From Sporisorium sorghi (Eukaryota > Basidiomycota > Ustilaginomycetes > Ustilaginales > Ustilaginaceae): DNA of 64,000 nucleotides. Location of the stretch: assembly GCA_023212695.1 (NCBI GenBank), contig JALCCG010000062.1, positions 1 to 64,000 of the forward strand. Direction: 5' to 3'. The notes beneath the pieces were generated by a model. The model was not told the origin of the DNA, searched no databases, and saw nothing but the letters and a program-made list of their open reading frames with translations. Made by a program: the position numbers and the translations under genes. Shown one piece after another: positions 17,258 to 27,336 of this stretch (positions are counted from its first letter, which is position 1; each line of letters begins with the position of its first letter).

Positions 17258-18493
17258 ATGTCTTCCTTCTCGCGCAACCTCCTCCGCACTGCGGGCAAGG
17301 CCAAGAGCCTCCCCGCCTACTCGCGCAACGCTATCCCCTCGTCATCGCGCTTCGTCCAGCTCACCGCCGAGGCTTCGCGCCCGCAGCAGGATCTGCCCCA
17401 ATCCGCATCCGAGAAGTTCAAGGTCGACCTCAACGCCGACTCGTTCAAGGGCTACAAGTTTGACGTGCCCAAGCTCGAGTGGGAGACGTCCAAGGACGAG
17501 CTCATCCACCTCTACTCGGAAATGGTCAAGATGCGAAGGATGGAGATGGCCGCCGACCAGCTGTACAAGCAGAAGCTCATCCGTGGCTTCTGCCACTTGG
17601 CCATCGGTCAGGAGGCCGTTGCCGTCGGTATGGAGGCGGGTATGAAGCCGTCGGACAAGCTCATCACCGCGTACCGCTGCCACCCCTTTACCGTGCAGAA
17701 GGGCGGCTCGATCAAGAGCGTCATCGCCGAGCTCTTCGGACGCGAGGCCGGTATCTCCAAGGGCAAGGGTGGCTCGATGCACATGTTTACGCCCACCTTC
17801 TTTGGTGGTAACGGTATCGTGGGTGCGCAGGTGCCCGTGGGTGCCGGTATCGCATTTGCGCAGCAGTACCTCAACTCGAACGACGCCACGTTTGCCATGT
17901 ACGGCGACGGCGCCTCGAACCAAGGTCAGGTGTTTGAGGCGTACAACATGACCAAGCTGTGGAACCTTCCGTGCGTCTTCGTCTGCGAGAACAACAAGTA
18001 CGGCATGGGCACGTCGGCCGAGCGCTCGTCGATGAACACGCAGTACTACACGCGCGGCGACGTGATCCCGGGCATCCAGGTCAACGCCATGGACGTGCTG
18101 GCGGTGGCGGCGGCGACCAAGCACGCCTCCGAGTTCACGCTTGGCGGCAACGGCCCGCTGCTCATGGAGCTCGTCACTTACCGTTACGGCGGCCACTCGC
18201 TTTCTGACCCGGGCACCACGTACCGTACGCGTGACGAGATCCAGACCATGCGCTCGTCGAGCGACCCCATCCAGGGCCTCAAGACGCGCATGCTCGACTG
18301 GGGCGTCGTCGAGGAGGCCGCGCTCAAGAAGATCGACAAGGCCGCCAAGGAGGAGGTCGACCAGGCCGTCGAGGAGGCTAAGCAGAGCCCGCAGCCTAAG
18401 GAGGACACGCTGTGGACCGACATCTACTACCCCGGTACCGAGCCGGACTGGATGCGTGGCCGCGACCGCACCGAGATCCACCGATACCGTTGA
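17258..18493 (+). CDS. PDA1: Pyruvate dehydrogenase E1 component, alpha subunit
   Basis: A 411-residue protein from ATG 17258 (MSSFSRNLLRTAGK). The first 30-odd residues are rich in Arg, Ser and Ala and lack acidic residues, as expected of a mitochondrial presequence. The thiamine-diphosphate motif is present: GDGASNQG near residue 216, ending CENNKYGMG. The phosphorylation loop reads YRYGGHSLSDPGTTYRTRDE, with regulatory serines near residues 314-316. The E1 alpha2-beta2 heterotetramer decarboxylates pyruvate and passes the acetyl group to E2 lipoyl domains in the matrix, supplying acetyl-CoA. Length matches other fungal PDA1 proteins. Upstream in-frame sequence from 16868 contains microsatellites and is treated as leader. 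Confidence 0.97.
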   Translation: MSSFSRNLLRTAGKAKSLPAYSRNAIPSSSRFVQLTAEASRPQQDLPQSASEKFKVDLNADSFKGYKFDVPKLEWETSKDELIHLYSEMVKMRRMEMAADQLYKQKLIRGFCHLAIGQEAVAVGMEAGMKPSDKLITAYRCHPFTVQKGGSIKSVIAELFGREAGISKGKGGSMHMFTPTFFGGNGIVGAQVPVGAGIAFAQQYLNSNDATFAMYGDGASNQGQVFEAYNMTKLWNLPCVFVCENNKYGMGTSAERSSMNTQYYTRGDVIPGIQVNAMDVLAVAAATKHASEFTLGGNGPLLMELVTYRYGGHSLSDPGTTYRTRDEIQTMRSSSDPIQGLKTRMLDWGVVEEAALKKIDKAAKEEVDQAVEEAKQSPQPKEDTLWTDIYYPGTEPDWMRGRDRTEIHRYR

Positions 18494-18729
18494 AATAGCG
18501 CCGTGCAAGGTCAGCGATTCGGTGTATGGTTGTAAAAGCTGAATCGACATTTCGGCCAAGCTCGTCAGGCAAGGCTGTTCTTCTCATTCATCGTGTGGTG
18601 CAGATCTGTTGTGATCGTGATGCAGTCGCTTGTCGCTTCCCCCCTGAGGGCGTTCGTGTAAAATTGAAATGTCGGAAGCGTACAGTACACATGAGAGGAG
18701 AGGACCACCTCAAGAAGTCGAGTTTGGAA

Positions 18730-21700
18730 CTAGTAATAAAGCTTGAGCAAGTCGAGCGCCCTCCTTGCGGTATCGGCCGTATGCGCCGCCCCGGCCGACT
18801 GCGACGCTTTGAGGATGACCGAGTTGAGCAGCGCAAACAGCCGCTGCACCTGCACGCCGCTGAGCGTAGCGACTTCGCTGGCGAATCCACCTCCTCCGCC
18901 CGTTGCGCTGGCTTTGCCACCCGCAGCGCCTGCACCCGTGGTGGTGGTGGAGAGCTCGATCCACGTGCGCACGAATTCGGCCAGCTCGGCCTGGACGTAT
19001 GCCTGCCCCGCCGCGCTGTTCCACGGCTGCGGGCTCGTCGCCAGTGCGGCTTCGAGCATGTCGAGGATCAGCTCGGCCGCGCCCGTCGCCCGGAGCATCG
19101 TCTGGCTCGCCCAGCCGTGCGGAATGTCCACTACCGCTCCACCTGCCTCGGCGTCGCTGCCTTGGGCGCTTCGTGCAAAGGCGGCGGGAATGCTGTCCTC
19201 CCGCGCCGCCCCCGCCGCGCGCGTCTGCTCGAACGCATACCGCAACAGCAGATCCAACACAGTATCAATTGGACACGCGACCTCGCTCCGGTCCAGCCGC
19301 GTAAAGAGCTCCACCACCAGCGCCGAGATGGCCTTCCACGCCTCGCCCACGGGCCCTTTGGCGTGCTGCTTGCCCACCAGCGCGATCCAGATCTCCGCCA
19401 CCAGCCCGGCATCGTGCAGCTCCGCCGACGCGATCATGGCCAGTTGCTCCTCCAACAACTCAAACGGCTCTGCAATGTTCTTGTACAGCGTCGACAGGTC
19501 CAGCAACTCCTCGTTGAGCCACTCGACCGAGTCGGCGAGCAGCGCGATGCGCTCCGCATCGCCCTCGTCTGGCGTCTGCTGCTGCAGCGCCTGCAAGACA
19601 CGCGCTTGGATCTGGGCGACCTCGAGCGAGTCCTCAGTCTGCGCCAGGAACGTCACCACGTCGTTCGCCTCGACGTGCGCCGGCGACACGGACTTGGCAT
19701 TGCCCACGGCCAGCGCGAGGTACTCGATGCGCTCGCGCAGATCGAACGCAAACTCCTTGGAGTGCGCCAAAGCGTCCAGAACCTGCGCAGCCGCAAAGTA
19801 CTCGCCGTGACGCACGTAAAACTGCCACAGCAGGTTGCGCAGCGTGCGCAGGAACACGGCGTCGTGCCCGCGCGCCCCCGCTGGCCGCTTGACCAAGAAC
19901 GGCTCGAGGTACGGCGTGCGCATCGCCAAAAGCTGGTCCGTCATCCGCCGCTCGATCAGCCACACGTACATGCACTCGTGGAACAGCGGGTCGGGCGATG
20001 CCTCGGCGCGGGCGTACGCCTCGGTGCGCGCCTTGTCGCGCGTGCTGATCGCTAGCCGCACCTGCGCCTCGTCCGCTTCGAGGTTGTACGCCGCATCCAG
20101 CGCCTCGTCGAGCTGCTGCAGAGTGTCGAAGACTAGCTGGAATGCCTGCTGCAGCCGATCGGCGACTTCGCGGCGCGCGCGGTGCTCCAGACCCTCAGGG
20201 CTGCCTTCGGCCAGGTACGACGCCGCCATGCCAGCGGGATCCCATTCGGCCGCGCACTGCAGAGCCAGCTCGATGGCGCCCGTAGCGTAGCCGAGCGAGC
20301 GGTAGTCTTCGCAGATCCCTCGCAACTTGTCCACCGACAGCTGGCTCGCGCCCTTGGCGAGCAGCTTCTGGCTCATGCGCAGGTTCTCCAGCTTGTCCTG
20401 CTCCGAGCGCGTCTCTTTAGCACGACGGATGCACTCGGTAGCCTTGTACTGACGCACGTCGTCCGCAGAGCAGAAGCTGCCGCATCGAGCCTGCAGCGCA
20501 TCCGCCACAGCGTCGATGCTCACCTGCGCACCGATCCGCGCCTCGATCAGCGCAGTGACAAGTTCCTTGGACGCGCGCTTGCCCTCGTCCGAGGTGATCA
20601 GCTGCCCAAAGCGCAGGTCGGCAATGACGCTCTTGGCCTCGGCCGAGCACGCATCGATCAGCGGCTTGAGGCCATGGTCGATGAGGAAGAGCATAAAGTT
20701 GGTCGCCTCCATCGCCCTTGACACCAGCGCCTTGAGGCGGCCGAAGCTCTCCTGGTCCAGCTTGGCCGCGCGCTCTCGGTCGTAGCCGACGCCGTTGACA
20801 AAGCTGCGGTTGGCGGCAGAGGAGCCGCCGAGGCCAAAGAGCTTTCCGCTCTGCTGCATAAAGTCGTGCAGCGGAACCAGGTCCTGGAGCGTCTCTTCGA
20901 GATCCTCTTTGCGGAGCGGCAGCTTGGGGCCGATGGAAGGAGTGGTGACGGTGCCTGCAGGGCGGTATGTGGTGAGTGCGCTGCTGCTCGTCGCAGTCGC
21001 CGCAGCGGGCTTGGCTCCGGGCTTGGCTGGTTCGGGAGGCATGATGGCGCGGTCCCATACGCGCTTGAGGATGCAAGCAATGTACAGAGCCAGACCGTCG
21101 TGGCGCGAGGTCCTCGGGGTGGACAGCGCAGCCGATACAGTGGTGTCGGCCGGCCACGAGCCGTACTGGCTGAAAAACACGCGAGACGCCTGTGCTACCA
21201 CCTCTTCGGAGACCGTCTGCGCAAGACCAGCGGGGACACCACCCAAAGAGCCAATAGTAACACGAGGAGCAGCCACCTGCGAGTTGTGCGCAGCGATCGC
21301 AAGCGCGGTCTCGCAAGCTTCGATCGACCCGAAAGTGCCAAAGAACTGCATCATGGCAGCGCTGTTGACAGCAGCACCAGACTCGAGCAAGCCTCGCAGC
21401 GTGTCGACCGGGCGGCGTTCGACAAGCTCCGTGAGTCCAGTGTTGTCCAGCACGAGAAAGCTGCGAGGCGGCCTGAGATTCTGAGCGTACGTGGCGCGCA
21501 CCAGCTCGCCGTTGTCGGTGATAGGCGGAAGTGGTCGAGAGAGAGGCGCCTCGGCAAAGACGGGCGTGCTGAGGGCAAGTTCGAGATCGATGAAGGTGGC
21601 GTTCTCGGCGGGACCAGTGGTGGTAGCATTGGCATTGAGTGCCGGCGTGACGCAGCAAATCTGGCATGGAAGGCTGTTGTAGTTGAAGCCCATCATGAAG

Positions 21701-22881
21701 ACGTCACCCGCGTAGAAAACAGACGAAACGGCTCGTGTGATGGCTTGCTGCTGGACCACCTGGTGTTGCTGTTGTTGCAGATAGCCGCCGGGAGTCGAGG
21801 AAGAAGCGACACCGGGTGGCTGCTGCAGAGCTGGAGGAGCACGAACGGTGATGGCAGGCTCGGAACGGCCCTGGAAGTTGTCCAAGAAGATGCGGTAGCC
21901 TCGATCTGTGACCGCAAGCAGAACGACATTGTAGCGCGGCTCGCGCTCAACAGGACCAATCCAGACGATGGAGCCGACGTCGTGGCGCGCGTGGGGAGTG
22001 CCTTGCTGACCTGATGTGCCGATGGTCTGGCCGCGTTTCTCTGGTGCTGACGAGGGGTCTTTGGATGGCAGACTGAACACTTCGATCAAGTCGCCCTGGC
22101 GGAGCGTGTATACGAGCTGACGAGCGTTATCGACGGTCATGTAGAGAAGCTTCTTTTCAGCTTTGACGAATGTTGGCAGGAGGTTGGACAGACGTGGGCT
22201 GGTGATGTTGCGCAAGTAGCACTTGTTGGTGAACCAGCCCTCGTTTCGCTGGTAGATGAGCTCGTAGAGGCAATTGTCGGAGCCCGTGGCAAAGACGCGA
22301 CCGGCGTCAGTGCCAGTGATATTGTCGAGGACGACGCCATTGGTGTTGGCGTTCATGCCTGCTTCGAGCACCTCGACCTTGGATTGGGTGCCGTTCTGAG
22401 TATAAGAGAGACCGAGCACTTTGACGTACTTGCCCTCGCGCACCGACGAGCCGACGCTGAGCACAAGCACATGAGTGACAATGTCGGCAAAGACGCCAGC
22501 ACGCACTGGAACGACGCTGGCAGCAATGACGACCTGGTCTTCGGGCACGCAGTAGAACTCGAAAGCGGCTTGACCCTCGAGGTAGGACCAGAGGTAGACC
22601 TTGTTGTCGACGGTGATGCATGCTCTACGGATGGATGGGAAGAGGGACTGTGTTGCTGTGGGGCTGGCGGTCTTTATGCCGGTGAAGACGTCTGGTGGGA
22701 TGGGCAGGGTTCTGGACTTGTCAAAGCCTACCCAAGGATCGAGGCGGTGTTGTCGGTAAGGGGCATCGCGTGTTGGAATCCTCTGCTTGACTTCGGGGAG
22801 CGCGATGCGACCCTGTTCGCATCGTCGAAAAGTGGCCTCTGCCTCGCGCAGGGATTCGAGCAAGTACGGCTCGGATGGCAT
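18730..22881 (-). CDS. NUP170: Nucleoporin of the Nup155/Nup170 family
   Basis: A 1383-residue single-exon protein starting at ATG 22881 (MPSEPYLLESLREAE). The N-terminal half has the family's beta-propeller signature: WVGFDKSRTLPIPPDVF, then ITVDNKVYLWSYLEG and VEVLEAG. The C-terminal half is an all-helical solenoid (for example LEHRARREVADRLQQAF and HGEYFAAAQVLDALA). This matches the large inner-ring scaffold nucleoporin that links membrane, Nup53 and channel nucleoporins. A Gln-rich loop near residue 380 and Ala/Gly-rich inserts near the C-terminus are species-specific low complexity. It is convergent to PDA1 and shares a 474-base divergent promoter with PRI2. Confidence 0.92.
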   Translation of the reverse strand: MPSEPYLLESLREAEATFRRCEQGRIALPEVKQRIPTRDAPYRQHRLDPWVGFDKSRTLPIPPDVFTGIKTASPTATQSLFPSIRRACITVDNKVYLWSYLEGQAAFEFYCVPEDQVVIAASVVPVRAGVFADIVTHVLVLSVGSSVREGKYVKVLGLSYTQNGTQSKVEVLEAGMNANTNGVVLDNITGTDAGRVFATGSDNCLYELIYQRNEGWFTNKCYLRNITSPRLSNLLPTFVKAEKKLLYMTVDNARQLVYTLRQGDLIEVFSLPSKDPSSAPEKRGQTIGTSGQQGTPHARHDVGSIVWIGPVEREPRYNVVLLAVTDRGYRIFLDNFQGRSEPAITVRAPPALQQPPGVASSSTPGGYLQQQQHQVVQQQAITRAVSSVFYAGDVFMMGFNYNSLPCQICCVTPALNANATTTGPAENATFIDLELALSTPVFAEAPLSRPLPPITDNGELVRATYAQNLRPPRSFLVLDNTGLTELVERRPVDTLRGLLESGAAVNSAAMMQFFGTFGSIEACETALAIAAHNSQVAAPRVTIGSLGGVPAGLAQTVSEEVVAQASRVFFSQYGSWPADTTVSAALSTPRTSRHDGLALYIACILKRVWDRAIMPPEPAKPGAKPAAATATSSSALTTYRPAGTVTTPSIGPKLPLRKEDLEETLQDLVPLHDFMQQSGKLFGLGGSSAANRSFVNGVGYDRERAAKLDQESFGRLKALVSRAMEATNFMLFLIDHGLKPLIDACSAEAKSVIADLRFGQLITSDEGKRASKELVTALIEARIGAQVSIDAVADALQARCGSFCSADDVRQYKATECIRRAKETRSEQDKLENLRMSQKLLAKGASQLSVDKLRGICEDYRSLGYATGAIELALQCAAEWDPAGMAASYLAEGSPEGLEHRARREVADRLQQAFQLVFDTLQQLDEALDAAYNLEADEAQVRLAISTRDKARTEAYARAEASPDPLFHECMYVWLIERRMTDQLLAMRTPYLEPFLVKRPAGARGHDAVFLRTLRNLLWQFYVRHGEYFAAAQVLDALAHSKEFAFDLRERIEYLALAVGNAKSVSPAHVEANDVVTFLAQTEDSLEVAQIQARVLQALQQQTPDEGDAERIALLADSVEWLNEELLDLSTLYKNIAEPFELLEEQLAMIASAELHDAGLVAEIWIALVGKQHAKGPVGEAWKAISALVVELFTRLDRSEVACPIDTVLDLLLRYAFEQTRAAGAAREDSIPAAFARSAQGSDAEAGGAVVDIPHGWASQTMLRATGAAELILDMLEAALATSPQPWNSAAGQAYVQAELAEFVRTWIELSTTTTGAGAAGGKASATGGGGGFASEVATLSGVQVQRLFALLNSVILKASQSAGAAHTADTARRALDLLKLYY

Positions 22882-23355
22882 GATGGCGGACGGACGACAG
22901 ACGCCAGTCGCCAAAGCTTTGCCTGTTGTGTGCCTCCCCTGCGCGTCTTAATGTTGACAATCCGCCGACGAAAAGAATCAACCTGCAAGCTGCGAATGTG
23001 ATGGCGATGTAGCAGTGGATCGATAGGGTTGATGGTGGTATGACAGGAAGAAATCGACGACCAACAAAATTAAAATAATTCCTTTGTCACAAACTGCCCT
23101 GTGCAACCGCGCTGGATCTTGTATCTTGTGTATCGGGCTCTCGATCTGCGATACAATCAACACGAACCAAATCTCGAGTCGCGCGTCGCGTTGAGCTGAG
23201 CTGAACTGAACTGAACTGAGCTTGGCTGAGCTGCGCTTGGAAATTTCACGCCGAGTCGAAGCAGACCAACACTCACGACTGCTGCTCTCGAAACACTCTG
23301 CTCGCTCTTGTTTCACTTTCACTTTCACCATCGACTGTCAGACCTCGTAAACACA
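22882..23355. other. Divergent promoter region between NUP170 and PRI2
   Basis: Contains a small GAACT/GAGCT repetition near 23195-23230 and a CT/CA-rich leader before PRI2. No gene is supported. Confidence 0.6.
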
Positions 23356-24996
23356 ATGTTCCGCACCGCTGCACCTCCCTCAGTGCCCTCGAGCTTTGGC
23401 AACGTCTCGACCGCCTCTGCACACACGAGCAGCTTGGCCTCTGGATCCGTAGCTCGCCATCACACCGACAAGGCACTCGCAAGATACCCGCATCGACTCA
23501 ACTTTTACGCCGTGCCTCCCATCCACGAAGTCACCATCGAGCAGTTCGAGTCTTGGGCCATCGACCGACTCAAGGTGCTTGCCGAGATCGAATCTTCGCA
23601 AGCTCGCAATCGCACCTACGCCGAGACCAAGGATGCGGTAAACGCGCTCGCCAAGCGTCTGCTGCCCCTCAATGCCAATACCGCCATCAAGACGACTGAT
23701 CTGCTCGCCGAGCGTCTCAAGGATCATGTCAGCCACTTTGTACTGCGTCTTGCCTTTTGCAGGAGCGAAGATCTGCGACGACGTTTTGTGAAAGCAGAGT
23801 CGCTGCTGTTTCGACTGCGTTTCGAAACCGACGACGCAACCGAGCGCGAAAGCTTCATGCGCTCGCTCAACCTCGATTGGAAGCCTGTGTCGGGCGAAGA
23901 AAAGAGGGTGTACCGCGAACAGCTCGTGGCGACGCACCCGAAGATGGCGTCCACTTTCGAGAGCGAGGCTTTCTTCAAGGTGGACTGGACGCGCGTTACC
24001 GACCTCGTCGAGAAGCGCCGAGTGTTCATGCAGGCCGGCCAAGCGTGGGTGCCCATCAAGGAGCAGTCGAGTCTCGTCCTGGCCGAGTTTCAATCCCGCC
24101 TGCTTCGCGATCTCGAGATGACCGCGCGAGCTTTGCCGCGTCTCGACGAGGACGACCGGCTGCTGCCCGTGCTCTCGCACCTCAGCATGGGCTTCCTCGC
24201 CGGCATCTCGACCGACTACACCGGCTCCAGCATCACCGCCGACGGCACCACCACCGTCACTGCGGGCATGGTCGACGCGCTCGTCAAGACGCACGCCCCT
24301 CTCTGCATGAAAAACTTGCATCATACGCTCACGGCCACTGGGCATCTCAAGCACTACGGTCGGCTGCAGTACAATCTGTTCCTCAAGGAGCTCGGCTTGC
24401 CCGTCGAGGAGGCGCTCGTGTTCTGGCGCCGCAGCTTCAAAAACATGACCGACGACAAGTTCAACAAGGAGTACAGGTACAACATCCGCCACGGCTATGG
24501 CTTGGAGGGGCGACGCATGAACTATCCCGCCAAGAGCTGTGCGCGTATCTTGACACAGGACCAGCCCGGTCCGCAGGACTCGCACGGCTGCCCCTTCCGC
24601 CATTTCTCCACCACGAATCTGTCGGCGGCCATGGTGCAGCACTACGGGCTGAATCAGGCCGAGCAGTCCGAGATCCTCGCCTCGGTCAAGCAGGGTCATT
24701 ATCATGTGGCGTGCACGCGCATCTTTGAGATCACGCATCAGCGACAGGGCGTCAAGAAGGGACAGGGGCTGGATGGGAGGGGAGAGACTGTTACGCATCC
24801 GAATCGATACTTTGAGAGCAGTTGGAAGCTGTCCCAGAGCGAGAGCGAAGGCAAGGGTGCCGAGGCAAGCCAGAGCAGTTCGCCGAACGACGAGATGGAC
24901 AGCGCCCCCCACGAGACCGCATCACCACAGGCTCAGGCGGCAGTATCATCAGCACCACCACCAGCACAAGCAGCAGACAGCATGGACGAGTCCTAG
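23356..24996 (+). CDS. PRI2: DNA primase large subunit
   Basis: A 546-residue protein from ATG 23356 (MFRTAAPPSVPSSFG). The N-terminal part contains the family signature near YPHRLNFYAVPPIHEVTIEQ. The C-terminal iron-sulphur domain has its four ligands visible at Cys317 (PLCMKNLHH), Cys395 (AKSCARIL), Cys412 (HGCPFRHF) and Cys453 (VACTRIF). Their spacing closely parallels the yeast protein. The domain also has the conserved GHLKHYGRLQYNLFLKELGL segment. It forms the heterodimeric primase with PRI1 within DNA polymerase alpha, starting RNA primers in the nucleus. The last 50 residues are Ser/Ala/Gln-rich and probably disordered. Confidence 0.95.
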   Translation: MFRTAAPPSVPSSFGNVSTASAHTSSLASGSVARHHTDKALARYPHRLNFYAVPPIHEVTIEQFESWAIDRLKVLAEIESSQARNRTYAETKDAVNALAKRLLPLNANTAIKTTDLLAERLKDHVSHFVLRLAFCRSEDLRRRFVKAESLLFRLRFETDDATERESFMRSLNLDWKPVSGEEKRVYREQLVATHPKMASTFESEAFFKVDWTRVTDLVEKRRVFMQAGQAWVPIKEQSSLVLAEFQSRLLRDLEMTARALPRLDEDDRLLPVLSHLSMGFLAGISTDYTGSSITADGTTTVTAGMVDALVKTHAPLCMKNLHHTLTATGHLKHYGRLQYNLFLKELGLPVEEALVFWRRSFKNMTDDKFNKEYRYNIRHGYGLEGRRMNYPAKSCARILTQDQPGPQDSHGCPFRHFSTTNLSAAMVQHYGLNQAEQSEILASVKQGHYHVACTRIFEITHQRQGVKKGQGLDGRGETVTHPNRYFESSWKLSQSESEGKGAEASQSSSPNDEMDSAPHETASPQAQAAVSSAPPPAQAADSMDES

Positions 24997-26019
24997 CTCT
25001 ATCTTCCGCACATCGTTTCATGCTTCATGTCCATCCGCGCAGCCTCGTTGATACCAATCCACGCATTCTCCTAACTTCGCATCGTATGTGCTCAGCGAGA
25101 CGTATCAAAACTATGGGCTCTGCTTGAAAGGAGAAGTCGAAAGCATCGACACCAAAAAAAAAAAAAAGAAAGGTTTGAGGTGATCCCAGATGCGCAGCTT
25201 TCAAGCAACTCCCCGTATAGAAGTAGAATGCTCCCTATCCACCTTGGTACCCGTCGGATACGTGCAGCTGAGGATCAGTGTGTGAAGTGCTCGGGCGACC
25301 GACTCCTTCGAGCTCGAAAGCTGTTGACTCCCAATTCAATGGGCCGCCACACTGACTTAGTCGCTGTGCAGACATCCACTGCCAGACGTGTGCATGATAC
25401 AGCAACTCCTCAACCATCCGACGGAAAGGCTAACACCCGTGGGGCGCGCTTCGGCTGAGACCTCATTCCAAGGTTGCACCCGTGACAGGTGAGAGGAAAG
25501 GGGCGGTGTTGCAAGTAGCTCAGAGGCAATAAAAGGCTATACGACTTTGAAGAGCCGTCGTTGGAAAATGTAAAATTCCAAGAGCAATCAACTTCTTCAG
25601 ATGACTCGGCCGCACTCTCAACAGCTGCTTGCTTTCTGTCAAGTCGAGAAGAAAAAGAAAATTCAAATTCCAACAAGCGTTTCGCTCAGAGAGAGAGAGA
25701 GAGTGGGTCACAGAAGGCGAGCGTCAGGAAAGATCCGCAAGGGGAGAGAGCAGCAGGCAGAAGCAGCAGCAGCGACGAACAAACAACGCTTTGTCCCTGA
25801 AAATCCGTCGAATCTGAGTCTTTCTGTGTTTTGCGGATGAGCGAGCAGGCAGGGCGGAGGTTGAGCGTACAGTGAATTGACATCGACCAAAAGTAATCGC
25901 AGAGGCCGCCGATCCACCTTTCCTTCCTGGCTTTTTCATCTCTCGGCATCGATTGATCACCAAGCCTGTTTCCTTCCCTGGAAACGGTCCATCCTCCTCT
26001 TCACAACCTGATCAACACC
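24997..26019. other. Intergenic region between PRI2 and ADE12
   Basis: About 1 kb with an A run near 25154-25166 and a GAGA run near 25689-25702. Short frames occur on both strands without recognisable content. It probably contains the PRI2 trailer and the ADE12 promoter. Confidence 0.5.
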
Positions 26020-27336
26020 ATGGCTGCGATGCCAAAACCCTCCGACTCCAAGACGGGCGGCAAGGTCACCGTCTTGCTCGGATCCCAGTGGGGCGACGAG
26101 GGCAAGGGCAAGCTCGCCGACGTGCTCAGCGGTCAGATGGACGTCTGCGCACGCTGCGCCGGCGGCAACAACGCCGGACACACCATCGTCGCCGACGTCA
26201 ACGGCGTCAAGACCAAGTTCGACTTCCACCTGCTGCCTTCGGGCCTCGTCAACCCGCGCTGTGCCGGTTTCATCGGTTCCGGCGTGGTGGTGCACGTCCC
26301 CTCGTTCTTTGCCGAGCTCGATACGATTCAGAAGAAGGGCCTCAACTGCGACGGCCGCCTGTTCATCTCGGACCGTGCGCACCTCGTGTTTGACTTCCAC
26401 CAGGTCGTCGATGGCTTGAAGGAGGTCGAGCTCGGTGGCAGCAGCATCGGCACCACCAAGAAGGGCATCGGTCCGGCCTACTCGTCCAAGGCTTCGCGCT
26501 CCGGTCTGCGCGTCCACCACCTCTACGACCCGGAGCTGTTCGCCAGCAAGTTCCGCAAGCTCGTCGAGGGCCGCTTCAAGCGCTACGGCCATTTCGAGTA
26601 CGACACCGAGGGCGAGATCGCTCGTTACCGCGCCTTTGCCGAGCGTCTGCGCCCGCACATTGTCGACGGCGTCACCTTCATCCACACTGCGCTCGCTCAG
26701 AACCGCAAGGTGCTTGTCGAGGGTGCTAACGCGCTGTTCCTCGACATCGACTTTGGCACGTATCCCTTCGTCACCAGTTCGTCGACGTCCATTGGTGGTG
26801 TGCTCACCGGTCTCGGCATCCCGCCCACCGCCATTGGCGATGTCATTGGCGTCATGAAGGCCTACACCACGCGCGTCGGCATGGGTCCCTTCCCCACCGA
26901 GCTTCACGAGGAGATCGGCCACCATCTGCAGGAGGTGGGTGCCGAGTACGGCGTCACTACCGGCCGACGTCGTCGCTGCGGCTGGCCCGACCTGGTCATG
27001 ATGCGCTACTCGTGCCTCATCAACGGCTACACCAGCCTCAACTTGACCAAGCTCGACGTGCTCGACCAGCTCAAGGAGCTCAAGATCGCCGTGGGCTACG
27101 TGATCGACGGCAAGGAGCTGCCCAGCTTCCCCGCCGACCTCGAGGTGTTGGCCAAGGTCGAGGTGCAGTACAAGACGCTGCCTGGCTGGCAGCAGGACAT
27201 CTCCAAGGCCACCACTTGGGAGGAGCTTCCGGAAAACTGCCGCAGCTACGTCGAGTTCATCGAACAGTTCCTCGGCGTCAAGATCGAGTGGATCGGCGTC
27301 GGTCCCGCGCGCGAGTCCATGATTCGCCGTGCGTGA
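26020..27336 (+). CDS. ADE12: Adenylosuccinate synthetase
   Basis: A 438-residue single-exon protein from ATG 26020 ([15 protein letters not shown]). The GTP-binding loop [14 protein letters not shown] lies near residues 18-31 and is followed by [10 protein letters not shown], both hallmarks of the family. Further conserved segments are [36 protein letters not shown] and [13 protein letters not shown]. It joins IMP and aspartate using GTP to give adenylosuccinate, the first committed step to AMP, in the cytosol. Length is normal for fungi. Confidence 0.98.
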   Translation: MAAMPKPSDSKTGGKVTVLLGSQWGDEGKGKLADVLSGQMDVCARCAGGNNAGHTIVADVNGVKTKFDFHLLPSGLVNPRCAGFIGSGVVVHVPSFFAELDTIQKKGLNCDGRLFISDRAHLVFDFHQVVDGLKEVELGGSSIGTTKKGIGPAYSSKASRSGLRVHHLYDPELFASKFRKLVEGRFKRYGHFEYDTEGEIARYRAFAERLRPHIVDGVTFIHTALAQNRKVLVEGANALFLDIDFGTYPFVTSSSTSIGGVLTGLGIPPTAIGDVIGVMKAYTTRVGMGPFPTELHEEIGHHLQEVGAEYGVTTGRRRRCGWPDLVMMRYSCLINGYTSLNLTKLDVLDQLKELKIAVGYVIDGKELPSFPADLEVLAKVEVQYKTLPGWQQDISKATTWEELPENCRSYVEFIEQFLGVKIEWIGVGPARESMIRRA